A stretch of DNA of 64,000 bases from Parus major (Eukaryota > Chordata > Aves > Passeriformes > Paridae), in NCBI RefSeq assembly GCF_001522545.3, contig NC_031770.1, positions 28,081,875-28,145,874 on the forward strand, in the 5' to 3' direction. The position numbers and the translations under genes were made by a program. Positions 1 through 11,830 of the stretch are shown here, piece after piece; positions within the stretch are counted from its first letter, which is position 1, and each line of letters begins with the position of its first letter. The notes under the pieces are model-generated. The model did no database searches. It saw only the letters and a list, made by a program, of their open reading frames with translations, and was not told where the DNA came from.

Positions 1-218
1 ACTTCTGGTAGATTTCTCCATTCACTAGCAATATTTTTTAAAAAAAACAATTCCCCTGAAAGTTACTCTGAATTTCCAAGAAAAAGCATTTCACTGTGAT
101 ACTGCAGCTTATAGTATACAGGAGCTCAGACTAATGATATCACTTGCCCCTTCCTACTTTGCAATCTCTAAAACGATGAGCAAGTTACTCAAAACTGACA
201 GCAGAATTGTATGTAGAC

Positions 219-258
219 TCATTGCATCATTTGGGTTGGAAGAGACCTCTAAGAAGGT
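219..258 (-). mobile_element. CR1 LINE 3'-end scrap (antisense)
   Basis: A short segment reads like the inverted 3' end of an avian CR1: a degenerate version of the 'catttaggttggaaaagacctctaag' class of sequence. Only about 40 bases are alignable by eye, so subfamily and true ends cannot be given. Confidence 0.45.
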
Positions 259-687
259 AAGCTGCTGAACAGACAGAAATACCATTTGTCAATGTTATTC
301 AGCAGGCTCTAATTATGATGTTTGCAATGACTGGGGAGATCAATGGAAAGACTCCTAGTGACAACATCAACCTGAGTAAAGCACTATCTACAAGACACAC
401 CTTCACTCTCTTTGTTCTTCAAGGAGAAAAATCCTCTTTGCAGATGCCTTTTGCCCCTTGCCCTACCTGTCTTTCTCTGCCTTCCACCAGTGAAAGGGAT
501 TTAGCAATAACTCAGGCAGGATTTTCGAGGTTTAACTCACTAATGCTTCAGGAGTCTCATCTGTGAGATTTAGTCTAGTCCTGTGTGATCCCGCTCACTT
601 ATTCTCTTAGACAAATGGGGGCAGGCACTTGCCCTCTTGCATCTGGCAACTACTGCAATAATGGCTTCAAAAATAGATTTTGGCAGA

Positions 688-723
688 GAATTAAAAAATT
701 AAATTAAAAATTAAATTAAATTT
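688..723. repeat. A/T-only low-complexity patch
   Basis: Alternating runs of attaaa/aaatta form an imperfect A/T simple repeat. Nothing else is seen in it. Confidence 0.6.
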
Positions 724-3700
724 AAAGGCTAGAACAAGAACTATAAAAGGCTGCTTGATCTGGTAATTCATAGGGAGATAGAAATTTCCTTTGGATATGA
801 CTGTATCATTAGTTGTATAGTCACTGCCTGAAACATTCCCAATTCCATGTAGCTGAAAAAAATGCTGCTCTTCTTGTGACCAAATGTGAAGTCACTCTTT
901 GGATCACGGGATAATGTCATAAGGGTTTGGTCTGACTTATTTTAAGAGAGAAGATTTTTGAATCAGTGAACAAGGCAGTTCAGCATGTCAGTTCAGTCTC
1001 TACCCTGTCAGTGGATTTCACATCTAAAATCATAACAAAAGCTGCCAGAAGGGTAACAGGCCCACTGCTCAGCTGCCTTTCTTTGTGTATATCCTTGAAT
1101 CCCATCTTGCAGAGAGCTCTTAGCCTCTAGACTAAACACTGCTTGGAGCTGAAATAAATATGAATGAACAATGGTTAGGACACTCAAGTCAGTTGGTAGT
1201 GTGGTAATGTGGTTGTACTGGAAGAGACAAGAGGGTGAAGAGACAGAAGTCTGTCTGTGTGCATTCCTTAGACAGGGAGTTTGCTTTGCTGAAGTGTAAT
1301 CACTTCTCTCCTTTGCAAAGACCACATTTGCACACATAAGAAGATAAAAGTGTCCTTATCTCAGAGCTGCCAAGAGATATAAACAGGGAAATGTAACTGT
1401 CCTCACCTCTGAGATGCCAAGTGGGGCACAGAAAATGAACTGTGTGAGACCACACAGGAGGACTGCCTGGTGTAAGGCACTTAACTGGAAGACCTAAATC
1501 TCAGTTCTCATGCCAGCTTACTGCTAATGGAAGGATATGATTTCACCTGCTCTCTGGAGTGGCACATTACCCTAGCTGACTACAGCAGTGGATGGGACTT
1601 TAAACATCTATGGTTGGATGGTATCAGATTAAGACCTCAGCCCAACCTCTTTATGCTTTGCTTTAGCTAAAACTTCCTCCACATAACTCATTGAAATCAG
1701 TCATTGAATCAATCATCTCAAGGATGCCAGTGAGCTCAGCAGAAAGCCATGCAGCTGAAGATCCAGGCCTTGGTGGTTACAGCTTTGTTTTGGGAGTTTT
1801 AGTCTAGATTTTCAAAACAGTTCAGCCAAATGATTGCCAAGACTATTTCATTCCTTCTGACTGGGAATGTTCTAAGGAAGTTCTAAGAATGAGAAAATGA
1901 AGCCAGTATTGGGAACTGGTAGATCTCCTGAAAGTGTTAAATGATAAAGTGCATCTGACTGAATGAACCCATGAGGCCTAAAGTAATTCAGACTCTCTAA
2001 ATCTTGGGGTTTCATTGGAAGGGGTATAGCTGCATGCGAATGAATGTAGTGGGGAGACATGAATGCCCCCTAAGTTCTAAGTTTACACCCAAACATTTAC
2101 AGTAGCTGGAGATGTGCGAGACAATTGTGGCTGAAGAATGGGCTAGGACTCTTGTCAAGGTACCAGTTAGTCACTGTCTGTGTGCTGCTCTCCCAAGGCA
2201 ATGAGGTGCTGGGTTGTGATCTCACATAAAAAGAATGAAAAAGAAAATACCAAGAAACACTGCAGGGGATATTTTCTATAGGCAGAACTAGAAAAAAAAA
2301 AAAAAAGGAAATAATCCTTTTTTGGACGAAAGTCTGAAATCTGTAGACTTTTTAATGTAAATTAACCGATATTTTAATGTAAAAAAAAACCAACCCATCC
2401 CAGTGAAATATGATTACTCTTTTCCTCATCTTTGTTTTCTCGTCTTCCACTTTTCTCCATGCCCCTATTTAAAAGGGGTCAAGAGGAAAACAGACAATAA
2501 TTCTGAAGAGAGTTAAATGTTCTTCAAGGGAAAATTTTTGAACAAAGGACTATGAGCACTTCCACTTCTGGACATTTGACATGTTCAGCTCTCCTCTCCA
2601 TAATTTTGGTGTTCTTCAGGGAAATCCATTTGCCTCTGGGGTTAAGTGCTTCAATTATTAATCCAGGTATATTATCAGTGCTGAATACAGCCACTATGTC
2701 ATGTGTGACTGCTCTCTCATCATATGAGTGGGAATATTCACAGAAAGTGCAAGGAAGTTGTGGCCTCTTCATGTTCCTGTGTAACTCGGCTCCTAATTAC
2801 ATTCCCTAAATGTGAGTCGGACAGCAGGAGGCCTCCTGTGGGACAAGTAAGTTGGTACAGAGGGCTTTCATTCTTCCCACTTTCCAATTATTACTTCACG
2901 AAAAATAGTTATAAACTGTCTGGAATGGATGTTGAGATTCATATAGAAGGGAACTGTTTGCCAGTGTTGGATGCTTCCATAACATGCATGTCATCATGCC
3001 TTTCTAAGCTAGTGAAAAGTAGTTTGCAAAGTCTGGGTGAGCATGGAGTGGTTTTACCAGACGTGAGTGAAATACTATGGAAAAGCAGTCATATGGTGTT
3101 TGAGGTTTCTCTTTGTAACTGGCTCCAGCAATCAAATAAACCTCCTCCTAAGCTGTTGTTCCTCCTCTGTATATAAATCTTCCATCTACTTAGCTTGAAT
3201 TTTGGATTTTGCTATGAAGGACCTTCTGGATATGAGACATGATTGCCTAGAGAAGGCAGGCAGATAATCTCAGTTGTAGAGTTATATTTTTCATTGTTAG
3301 CTTTCTGGGTTTGCCCTTTAAAGATATGACAGTTGTATATAAGTGGAAGTAATTTAGCCCTGGAGGGGCTTCTTTTTTAAGCTCTTCATGTAATCTTAGC
3401 TTGTTACTGCAAAAAGATCTCTAACCAGGAGCAACTGGATCCAATCTGATGCTGAATTAAAAATAACTAGAAATCCTGGGGCAGTCCTCTGCAGTGCCAG
3501 AGTGGTTGCCAGTTGCAGTTGGCGTCAGATGTCCATCCAACTCAAGTGCATTTGCCTGTATTTCACCCATGTGTATTGCAGGCAAGAGGGCAGCTGGAGG
3601 GGTGTCCTGCTGGCTGTCCCGCAAGTGGAGGCTCACCAAAGCCATCCTATTGATGCAGAGGGCTCAGTGAGGTGCCACCCCACAACACTGGCAATTGTAC

Positions 3701-6700
3701 AAATACAGAGTAGAAGACAGTTCCTGCTTAGAAGAGATAAAAGACTGCAACAGGCAGCATTAGTGTACAGTGATTGCCTCTGGTTGTTCAGCAGCTTAGA
3801 AAACTCTTGGAATTGATTTGGCTCTGCAGACACATTGAAAACAAATTTAATCCCATTCCAGTAAATTCTTCTGGTTTACTACTAGCATGAAATGCCTTGA
3901 CCATGATTTTACATGCAGTCACTACAGACAGTACTAGTTTATGTGAACTCTTCAGTGGCAGCAATAGGATTTCAAAATGATGCAAGAGTATTTCTGTGGT
4001 GAGAAAGAGGTGAGATCTTCAGTTATCCAGGACTAGGTCATCAGAGGCTAATGCAAGGCAGGGCTGAGAATATCAGTCCTCCAGTTGTATCCCAGTATGG
4101 ACTAGGTCATGTGAGCAGGCAGAATATTTGGACAGGAATTTATCTAAGGTCAGATGCTGTGGGCCATGTCCTCATCATATTTATATATCTGATTTTTAGG
4201 CAACTATGCCCCTTGGACACATACTGAGTTAGACTAGATAGCAAGGCAACCTTAAAGATCTGGTCTCTTACTGATCTACACAATTGGGAACAGCAGTTTT
4301 TCCTGTAATGGTGAGGTTAGAGTCCATGTTGTGAAAGCTGTGGAAAAAAGGGAGATAAGTAATTTTTCTGATTCCTTTGGTTAGGATAACTTCTGGGGAA
4401 AAGATATGATTCAGTCTAGCTTAGTTTTGTGGGCAGTTCAAGAATATCTTTATCTATATAATGATGTGGAGAAATAGTTTGTTTTTTTTCAGACAAGGAA
4501 TATTTCCAGAAGGATAACTTGAGCTACATTTACATTATTTGATCTAGTAGTTTGGCATCACTGAAGAATATAAGATGGGCTAAAAAGCGACTGAAGTGTA
4601 CAAGGGTACAAATGTATCTTTACTGGCCAACAGAACCCTTGCAACAGGCCACCTATGAATATTGTTACAGTCTTTATCTTCTTAACCTAGTGAACTCCCT
4701 CCCCTCCCCTCTGTGAGGGAGACTATTACTTTATATTTGGGACTGACAGGGCAAGGCTAAATGCTCAGTGCTTGTGAAAGAGGAAAGACAGTCTCTTTGC
4801 AGAGATTGTGCAAAAGTCAAGTACACACACTATGTGTCATTAGGGCTTTCAAATTGCTTATATGTTTTTAAGTAATATGGTCTAGGGAGACTACAGCAGA
4901 AGAAAAGGGTTTAGGGAACTAGCCAAAGACAGTTATGTAAGAGCCCAAGACTTCAAACAGATTGCTACATACATTCCTGCTGATCCTCATTTCTAGTACT
5001 TGCTCCTTTATGATCATTCCTATGTTTTTAAGTATTCATCCCAGGTCTAGCTTGAACTGGAGCTAAGCAGACAAAAATAAATGGAACACTTCCCTGCTTA
5101 ACTTTGCTTTTCTGCTATCCCATCAGGTGTAAACAAGTGATTGGCTTCAGAAGCAAAAATGTGTGGAAAAAAAGGAGTGATGATCCATTCAGCACTTGCA
5201 GCTATGAAGCCCTGGGGCCTTCTCAGCCCAATGTTCATAAATCAAATATCCATCAAACCACAAGACACTGCAAATTTATGTCCTTCTCCTCCTTCCCAGC
5301 TCTCTGCCTTTCACAAAATCCACAATACTCCTACTTGAAATTCCTCAGACACACTATTACCAGACATAGACAGACAGACATCAGTTAGTGAGGTACAGCT
5401 CATAAGTAATTCAGTAAAGAGTACTGGGATAAGGGAGGGAACTGCTGTGGGTGTATTGTTCCAGTCCCATCAATTCCCAAAACATTGAAGGAAATAACTT
5501 GTTTATAATTCTGGATGACATCAAGTCAATGCTACATAGCTGCACTTGAAAAACAGCTTTGAACCCTGTGACTTTCCTTCAAGTGAGAAAGTCTTTAGGG
5601 ACGCCACAGGATGCAGAAAGCTGTATCCTTCTTCTAGTTCTCTAGATCCACTTGTACCTTTGAACCACCTGTTTTCTTTTCCCTCACAGCTGTTAACTCT
5701 GGCTTGAAGCTAAAGATATCCCCTTGCCAAGGAGCCATGAGAGTGATACACTGATTCATCCCGGAGTAGATTTTTTACATAAAATGAACCAATTCCAGGC
5801 ACTTAATCCATTCTCCTCCAAGAAGCTACAGGAGGAAAAAAATAATTCCCTGTGTCACACCATGTTTACATTACACAATTATCTTCTCCCTTTGCCTTTA
5901 CCTACCATGCTTAAAAACACCTGGCCTTGCAGGTTCACAGCTTTGATTTTGATATACTCTTTCTTTTCCCTAATACCACAGCTAAGTCCTTTGTGTTACA
6001 CAGCAAACAACTGCACGTTCCTTTGAAGGTGCACTAGGTACACCGCCTGATTGAATTGAATGTTTCCAAGCAATAGGGAGCATCTGCTGACCAGTTAACC
6101 TCTTGTATTTTCTTCTTTTACAGTGTAGTAAAAACAAAAGCAATCCAAAATTTAGAAGGAAAAAAAAAAAAAAGCCAAAACAAATGAGAACTGATCCTGC
6201 TCTCCTGAGAGAAGGTTTACTTTATAGATGTAAGCTAATGCATCTCCTATGTTGTCTTTCCCCTAGGCAGCTTCTTCCAAAGAAAGGAATAATAACTTCA
6301 GCACCAGTGCGGGTGTCTTATGTCTGGGGGACTAATCACTGCCAGGACTGAGCCCTGATGACTTAAGCTGCTCTGTGCACAAAACTCCATGGCTTGGAAG
6401 GCAAAAACATTGCTCTGTTGCCTCAAAATGGGAAGAAGGTTTCAAAGCTTGCTAAAAACAACCTCTGATCAACTGTACACATCTAGACACTGTTGTCTTT
6501 GGTATCCCAGATGGTCCCAGCTGTTGGCATAAGCACTGACAATGACACTCATTCCTTTTGCACACAAGTCCTATGCAAGCCCAATTTTTCAGCTGCTTGC
6601 TGATGGGAAGGGAAATTCACACAGAAAGAAGCTGTCCTGGAGGCCCACAGGATCCCAAAGCTTGTGGAAAAAATGGGAAAGATAAGTTGTAGGATCACTT

Positions 6701-9516
6701 CTGGCTAGTATCTAATTTTATCTGTGTGTCACTGATACCAAACGTCATTCTTTTTATTGTGAGAACCCCTTGACAAACAGGGCTAAAAATAAATAGCAAG
6801 AGCTCAGAGCTGGCACAAACTGTGCTACATGGACTCAAATTTGTATAGCAGGAACTATGATCACTCTGAGACGTGCCCAAGCCCTCAGGCATCCCACGGG
6901 ATTTCAGTCACTTGTTTACAAGGTGTTTTGATTTGCAGCTGTTTGACTACAGTGGCATTTCAAGAGGGGGAGGTTTGAAAGGATGTTGTTACTTTGGATG
7001 CCGGGATTGGGAAATGGGTATTGAAAAATCACACAAGAAACAAGTGAGTGCTGTCTTTGTTCTTCCCCTCTTACATATGATGTCAGTGTAGGGGGAAAGG
7101 AGCTCCAGAACAGATCCAAAGACCAATGCTGTGGAAGGAATAAGCAGGGTGTAGGTAAATCCCTGAAAACAGAGCTGTGCCCTAACCACACCAGAATGCC
7201 CCACATCTGATCTAAGTGGATTAAGTTGTGGAGGCAAGAAGGGAACCATCCAAGCCCATTGCTTTTCTACTTTTCTAACAAGATCATCACACCTAAGAAC
7301 TTGGCTAAAGGCCATTTCTAGCTCACTTCAAACAGACCAGCAGCTGAAATGGGTTTAGTCGCTAGCTCAAAGTGATTTAGCAGTTCAGATGGCTCTCTCT
7401 CTCCTGACCTGAACAGTTCCTCTTTCAGAACTGCATTAAGCTAATGCCCACTTTCTTCTGGCCCTATTGGAATAATGGATTCAGATATGCAGAAAGAATG
7501 TAAAAATCCATCTGTTATCTGGAATGAATGATTTGCACAATAGTGGCCATGAGTGTTTGTTTAACACTGCGGACAGCAGAACACTGCTAAGTGGTAACAT
7601 GATGAGAAAGGGAAAGCAAGAAGGGAGGAGAAAGTAGCCTGGCTGTTTGAAAGCTACGTCCACCAATCTGTATGCGTTTTTTTGGCTTAGTTAGCTGTTT
7701 GCCTGGTTTTTTGTGGGAAACCAGGAAGGATGTGCAGTTTTCCCAGGCTTCAGTGTAATTCTCTTGTTTCCAGCCTTGGACTTTGTATGTATTAATTACA
7801 GCAACTCATGTAGAAAATCCAGTGCCAAGAGGATATTTACCTTGCTGACATTTCATCTACTGCCCCCCTCTCCCCTTCTGTGACTTTTTTGAACGACAAC
7901 TGACTGGAGGTGCCACATGCACTTGATGAAGCCTCACCCTCACCAACCTCAGACACCAACCCTTTGCCTTCTCAGTGTGTGCCAGAAATCTGGCTGCACT
8001 TTCTTGGCAGGGAGCAGCCATCTCCTCACTTCCTGGAGGTGATGGAGGTTTCAGCCTAGAATATAAAGCATAAAATGGTAAAGAATCAGTTATATTATAC
8101 CATTACAAATTGTTGTTTTTCTAGTGAGATAAAAAACTACTCTATGTTTGATTCTGAGTAACATTGATCAGTTTGGCACCATCAACTTCTCTGCTGGAGT
8201 CATGAGTGACTACTCTTTAGGCAAGTACTAGAATTATCTAGGCTGGCATTATAGTTCATCACACTCTTTGCTTTCTTTAGGCAAAGTTGAAGGAAAAATC
8301 TGCATTTGCACTGCACATGCCATCAAAGATCTCAAAGAACATGACTTATCTTAGCCTACATGCCAAATCTGAATTGAAGCCAGGGTCAGAAATTCTCACT
8401 CTTTCTCCTTTCCTTCAGCCAAGATAACTTTTCCTCAAGGTCAGCTATGACGGTTGCCATCAGAGGCATGTGACACTGTCAACATCTTGCCACACGTACC
8501 AGTTTCAGACTCCCTCAGTTTTACCCATAGCTATTGAAAACTGTCTACAGAAGAGGCTGCTAAAAAGAAAGTTGAAGGCTGTTGAAATCTATTCTAATCC
8601 ACACTGTCTATATTTATGCAGCCCTTGTCACAGCAGAGCAGAGAAAATGTCACTGGAACAGTTTTCTTTTTGCCACCAGGTAAGAGGTTTAAAAAGAGGC
8701 AGTAACCTCTATTTGATGATGTGTTTCTACAAATGTTTAACTTGCTATTTCATTTAGAAATCATCTTTAATGTTGATTTATATTCCTGGCAGTGAAGTCA
8801 GGAGGTTGGCAATTCCAGTCCTTTTCAGTCTGTGCTCTGACTGAGGCAATAACGAAGACCAAAAAGGAGCCTTGCAGCACTCACATATCTTGAATGTTTT
8901 CAAGTTCTCACTCTGATATTCATGAGTAGATTATGTAACTACTAGAGTTATATTTCTGAAGACCACATAGTAAGAAATGTATCATTAAGAGGAATATCTG
9001 GAAATAATTGAATTGAATAAAGGAACAACATATCAAGTAAACATTTGACACAAGCAGCAATGTTTTCCTGGAGATGTCATTTTGCTACAGTCTTTTATAG
9101 GGTCAGCCACTTGTTTCCATGCTACAGAATATAAAATTAACTGCATGTTATTATACATTCTAAGTCTTGTTTTTAATCTAAATAAATTAAGCTGACATTT
9201 TTATTGCCTTAGTAATTGCTAAATATTCAAGGACTTGAATTCCATCAATAACAGTTTACCTAAGTGATGGAAGCAGAGTAAGCCACAGACCTTCTGTGAA
9301 TTTTTCAGAGGATAGCATATTACAGTTCATTATCTAATGAGGAAGAGGAATATGAAGACTTGCTTTGGTGCCTGCCTTGAGCCTCCTTGCCCATGGCTTT
9401 TGTACAGTATCTCATGAACACTGACAGGTTTAGTTGCCTAATGGTTTGGGGACCTGGACAGCACAGCAGCACCCCCTTTTTTATAAAAAAGAGAACAAAG
9501 GCAGGCAGAGGTTGGC

Positions 9517-9735
9517 AGATCATAGCCTCATCAGGGTTCAAAGAGACCTTTAAAATAATCTAGTCCATCATCCAAGCACTATCACTGCAACCCCTAAATC
9601 ATTAAATTATCTCCCTAGACCACATCCAGACACCTCCTAAACACCTCTAAGGATGGTGACTCCATCATCTCCCTGGGCAACCTATTCCAATCTCTAAAAT
9701 GCACTGAAGGATGAGAGAATAAATTGAGAGTTGTC
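9517..9735 (-). mobile_element. CR1 LINE 3' fragment (antisense)
   Basis: Read on the - strand this matches the well-known CR1 tail: a frame at about 9620-9740 carries the motif 'WNRLPREMMESPSLEVF', followed by the 3' UTR segment ending in the 'gacctctaa..' class of sequence near 9540. The element is 5'-truncated and diverged, as most avian CR1 copies are. It is the first of three CR1 pieces leading up to the MRPL33 promoter. Confidence 0.85.
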
Positions 9736-9913
9736 CTTAGGAGGACTTGGGGTCTTAGTTGATAAGAAGCGCAATATGATACAGCCATGTGCAGGTTCAG
9801 TGGGGCTCTGAGCAACCTGGTCTAGTGGGAGGTGTCCCTGCCAACAGGAGGGAGTTGAGATGAGATGATCTTTAAGGTCCCTTCTGACCCAAACTGCTGT
9901 ATGATTCCATGCA
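9736..9913 (+). mobile_element. CR1 LINE 3' fragment (sense)
   Basis: The segment contains the standard CR1 3' block 'ctgagcaacctggtctagtg', then 'gatgatctttaaggtccctt', and ends with a degraded 'tgtatgattccatg' tail near 9913. Its upstream part (9740-9790) resembles the end of ORF2, so an internal deletion separates ORF2 from the 3' UTR. Its orientation is opposite to the CR1 pieces on both sides. Confidence 0.8.
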
Positions 9914-10065
9914 GTGGGACAGAACTTGAATATGATGCCAGCCAGAGGGCACAGACTGTGGGGCCATGGCCAGGCATGTCCCCCTCTGCACTGGTCCTGC
10001 TGCCATCAGCCACTGCCAGACATATGGACAGGCTGCCTGCAGCTGCTGGGATAGGCCTGCATGGG

Positions 10066-10652
10066 GAGATCACAGAATCATGGAATTGTCAGGGTTTGAA
10101 GGGACCTCTGGAGGTCAACCCCTTGCCAAGGCAGGGTCACCTAGTGCAGATCACTCAGGAATACATCCCATGTTCAAGTAGATTTTGACTGTCTCCAGAG
10201 AGAGGGACTCCACAACATCCCTGGGCAGCCTGTTCCAGTCCTCTGACACTCACTGTAAAGAAATTCTTCCTCATGTTGAAATAGAACTTCTTTTGTTTTA
10301 GTTCACGACCACTGTACCTTGTCCTGTCGCTGGGCACCATCCTCTTGGCACCTGCCTTTGAGATATTTATAAGTACTAATGAGATCCCCTCTCACTTTTC
10401 TCTTCTCTAGATTAAATAGGCACAGCTCCCACAGCCTTTATTCATAAGAGATGCTCCCTTAATAATCTGTTTTCCTCCACTAGGTACTGTCCAACGGCTC
10501 CGTGTCTCTCTTGTATTGAGGAGCCCAGAACTGGACACGGCGCTCCATACGTGGCCTCAGGAGGGGCAGGACCACTTCCCTCGACCTGCTGGCCACAGGC
10601 TGTACTGGATGCAGCCCATGATACCACTGGCGCTCCTGGCCGCCAGAAGGGC
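10066..10652 (-). mobile_element. CR1 LINE 3' fragment (antisense) abutting the MRPL33 CpG island
   Basis: Starts on the + strand with the inverted CR1 terminus 'cacagaatcatggaattg' and continues through typical inverted CR1 blocks, for example 'cctgggcagcctgttccagt' near 10220 and 'gagatcccctctca' near 10380, into the ORF2 end region (10480-10650). It stops at about 10652, where the sequence turns sharply into CpG-rich promoter DNA. The stop is the 5' truncation point of the element. Confidence 0.9.
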
Positions 10653-10736
10653 ATCCGCGATAGCGCGCGGGCGCAGGCGTGGGAGAGCCGCCGACCCCGC
10701 CCCGGGCGGTGCGGCCCTGCCGGCCCGGCCCCGCGC

Positions 10737-11001
10737 NNNNNNNNNNNNNNNNNNNNNNNNNNNNNNNNNNNNNNNNNNNNNNNNNNNNNNNNNNNNNNNN
10801 NNNNNNNNNNNNNNNNNNNNNNNNNNNNNNNNNNNNNNNNNNNNNNNNNNNNNNNNNNNNNNNNNNNNNNNNNNNNNNNNNNNNNNNNNNNNNNNNNNNN
10901 NNNNNNNNNNNNNNNNNNNNNNNNNNNNNNNNNNNNNNNNNNNNNNNNNNNNNNNNNNNNNNNNNNNNNNNNNNNNNNNNNNNNNNNNNNNNNNNNNNNN
11001 N
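10737..11001. other. Assembly gap (265 N) in the CpG island
   Basis: A run of N interrupts the most GC-rich part of the window. GC-rich promoters commonly drop out of sequencing. The gap probably hides MRPL33 exon 1. Confidence 0.99.
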
Positions 11002-11043
11002 GTCGTCGTCGGTGTCGTCGGTGTCGCCGCCACCGCCACCACC
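11002..11043. repeat. GTC/GCC trinucleotide-rich tract
   Basis: The first 40 bases after the gap are built from gtc, ggt, gcc and acc triplets. It is an imperfect trinucleotide repeat at the edge of the CpG island and may extend into the gap. Confidence 0.75.
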
Positions 11044-11811
11044 TTCCTGGCCATTTTCCGCCTTCGGCCGCGGGGCCTCCCGGCGTGTCCCGGAGGAAGC
11101 GTAGGGTGACCTAAGCAAGACTTACACAGACAAAATATAGATGAAATTGTTTTGTCTTGTTTTGGGGGTTTTTTTTCCATTTTAATGGGGGTTTGAATTT
11201 GTGTTCCGGATTTATGATTACTTTAGATTCAGTGAGGTGACAGAAAAAATAATTCAGCCTGTTTCACGTTATGCTGTGGGTTAGATCAGCGAACCCAAAA
11301 CCAGGCTCATGGGAAGGCCGGGCTCAGCTGAGAAGGGGTCTCTGCTCTGCACCTGTGGCCGTACAAACCCTTGTGTTGGCACCACAGCAGGAACTGAAGC
11401 CGGAGTGAGTGGAAACAAGTCTGGGAGACTGGGACTGCAGTTTCCACCACCAGTGTTCCTCACATCTGTCTTAACTTCACATTAACCAGAGAATTCATAC
11501 TTGGTGCTGAAGCTGAAAACTTATTGAGAACATCTGGAGGATGCAGCAAGTGCAGCGTGTCATGCTGGGCACTGCATTTGCACAGACACTTATAAAGGTG
11601 ACATGATGGCAGAAATAGCAGGGAACTGACAGCACATGGAAGAGTGAGTGGTGCTTTATCATGACAGTAAATCTCTTTGCACTATCCCTCTGGGGCTTTA
11701 GCAAAGTCAGGCCATGGAAAATACTTATTCTTTATATGTTGCATATAAAGGAAACAAGATGGTAACTTTTTCTTCTGTTTTTCTCTTCTTCATGCTGCAA
11801 AAAAACAACAG

Positions 11812-11830
11812 TGGCCAAGAGCAAATCTAA
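11812..11830 (+). CDS. MRPL33: MRPL33 exon 2, a 19-nt microexon
   Basis: Bounded by 'aaaacaacag' upstream and by 'gtaagtgatg', a near-consensus donor, downstream. It contributes 2 nt that finish a split codon, six codons' worth of sequence (AKSKS plus the first two bases of a lysine), and joins exon 3 in phase. If exon 1 ends in G, the split residue is valine. A pyrimidine-rich stretch lies at 11768-11791, about 20 nt upstream of the acceptor, with an A-rich spacer between. Confidence 0.9.

Larger units (their letters stand above)
1..9516. other. Intergenic or unassigned AT-rich DNA upstream of MRPL33
   Basis: I recognise no gene in this stretch. Open frames here are short, have no family resemblance, and are not linked by convincing splice sites into a chain. 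The longest, 150 codons on + at 2724-3176, has no recognisable domain. Visible landmarks are an A/T-rich low-complexity patch at about 688-723, an A-run at about 2290-2306, a second A-run at about 6160-6174, and a small CR1 remnant near 219-258. Introns or a 3' UTR of an upstream neighbour could lie here unseen. In mammals, as I recall, the neighbour on this side is SLC4A1AP, but I see no exon that proves it. Confidence 0.5.
10653..11105. promoter_or_regulatory. CpG-rich promoter region of MRPL33, interrupted by a gap
   Basis: Both flanks of the unread stretch (10653-10736 and 11002-11105) are very GC- and CpG-rich, unlike everything else in the window, and contain GC-box-like strings such as 'ccccgccccgggcgg' near 10697. 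The region precedes MRPL33 exon 2 by about 0.7-1.1 kb and is on the correct side, so it is the expected TATA-less CpG-island promoter of this housekeeping gene. A GTC/GCC trinucleotide-rich tract begins directly after the gap at 11002. MRPL33 exon 1, with its start codon, is probably inside the gap, since no plausible ATG-containing exon is visible on either flank. Confidence 0.75.

Noticed and set aside
742..750. TATAAAAGG, a good TATA-box match on +
   Set aside because: No gene, CpG island or first-exon candidate follows it; TATA-like strings are frequent in AT-rich DNA.
2724..3176. 150-codon open frame on + upstream of MRPL33
   Set aside because: No domain or family resemblance, atypical composition, no promoter or splice context; a length expected by chance in 64 kb.
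10480..11180. Long frames through the gap at the CpG island
   Set aside because: Their length comes mostly from the unread bases. Only the - strand ATG at 11054 was kept, as a low-confidence finding.
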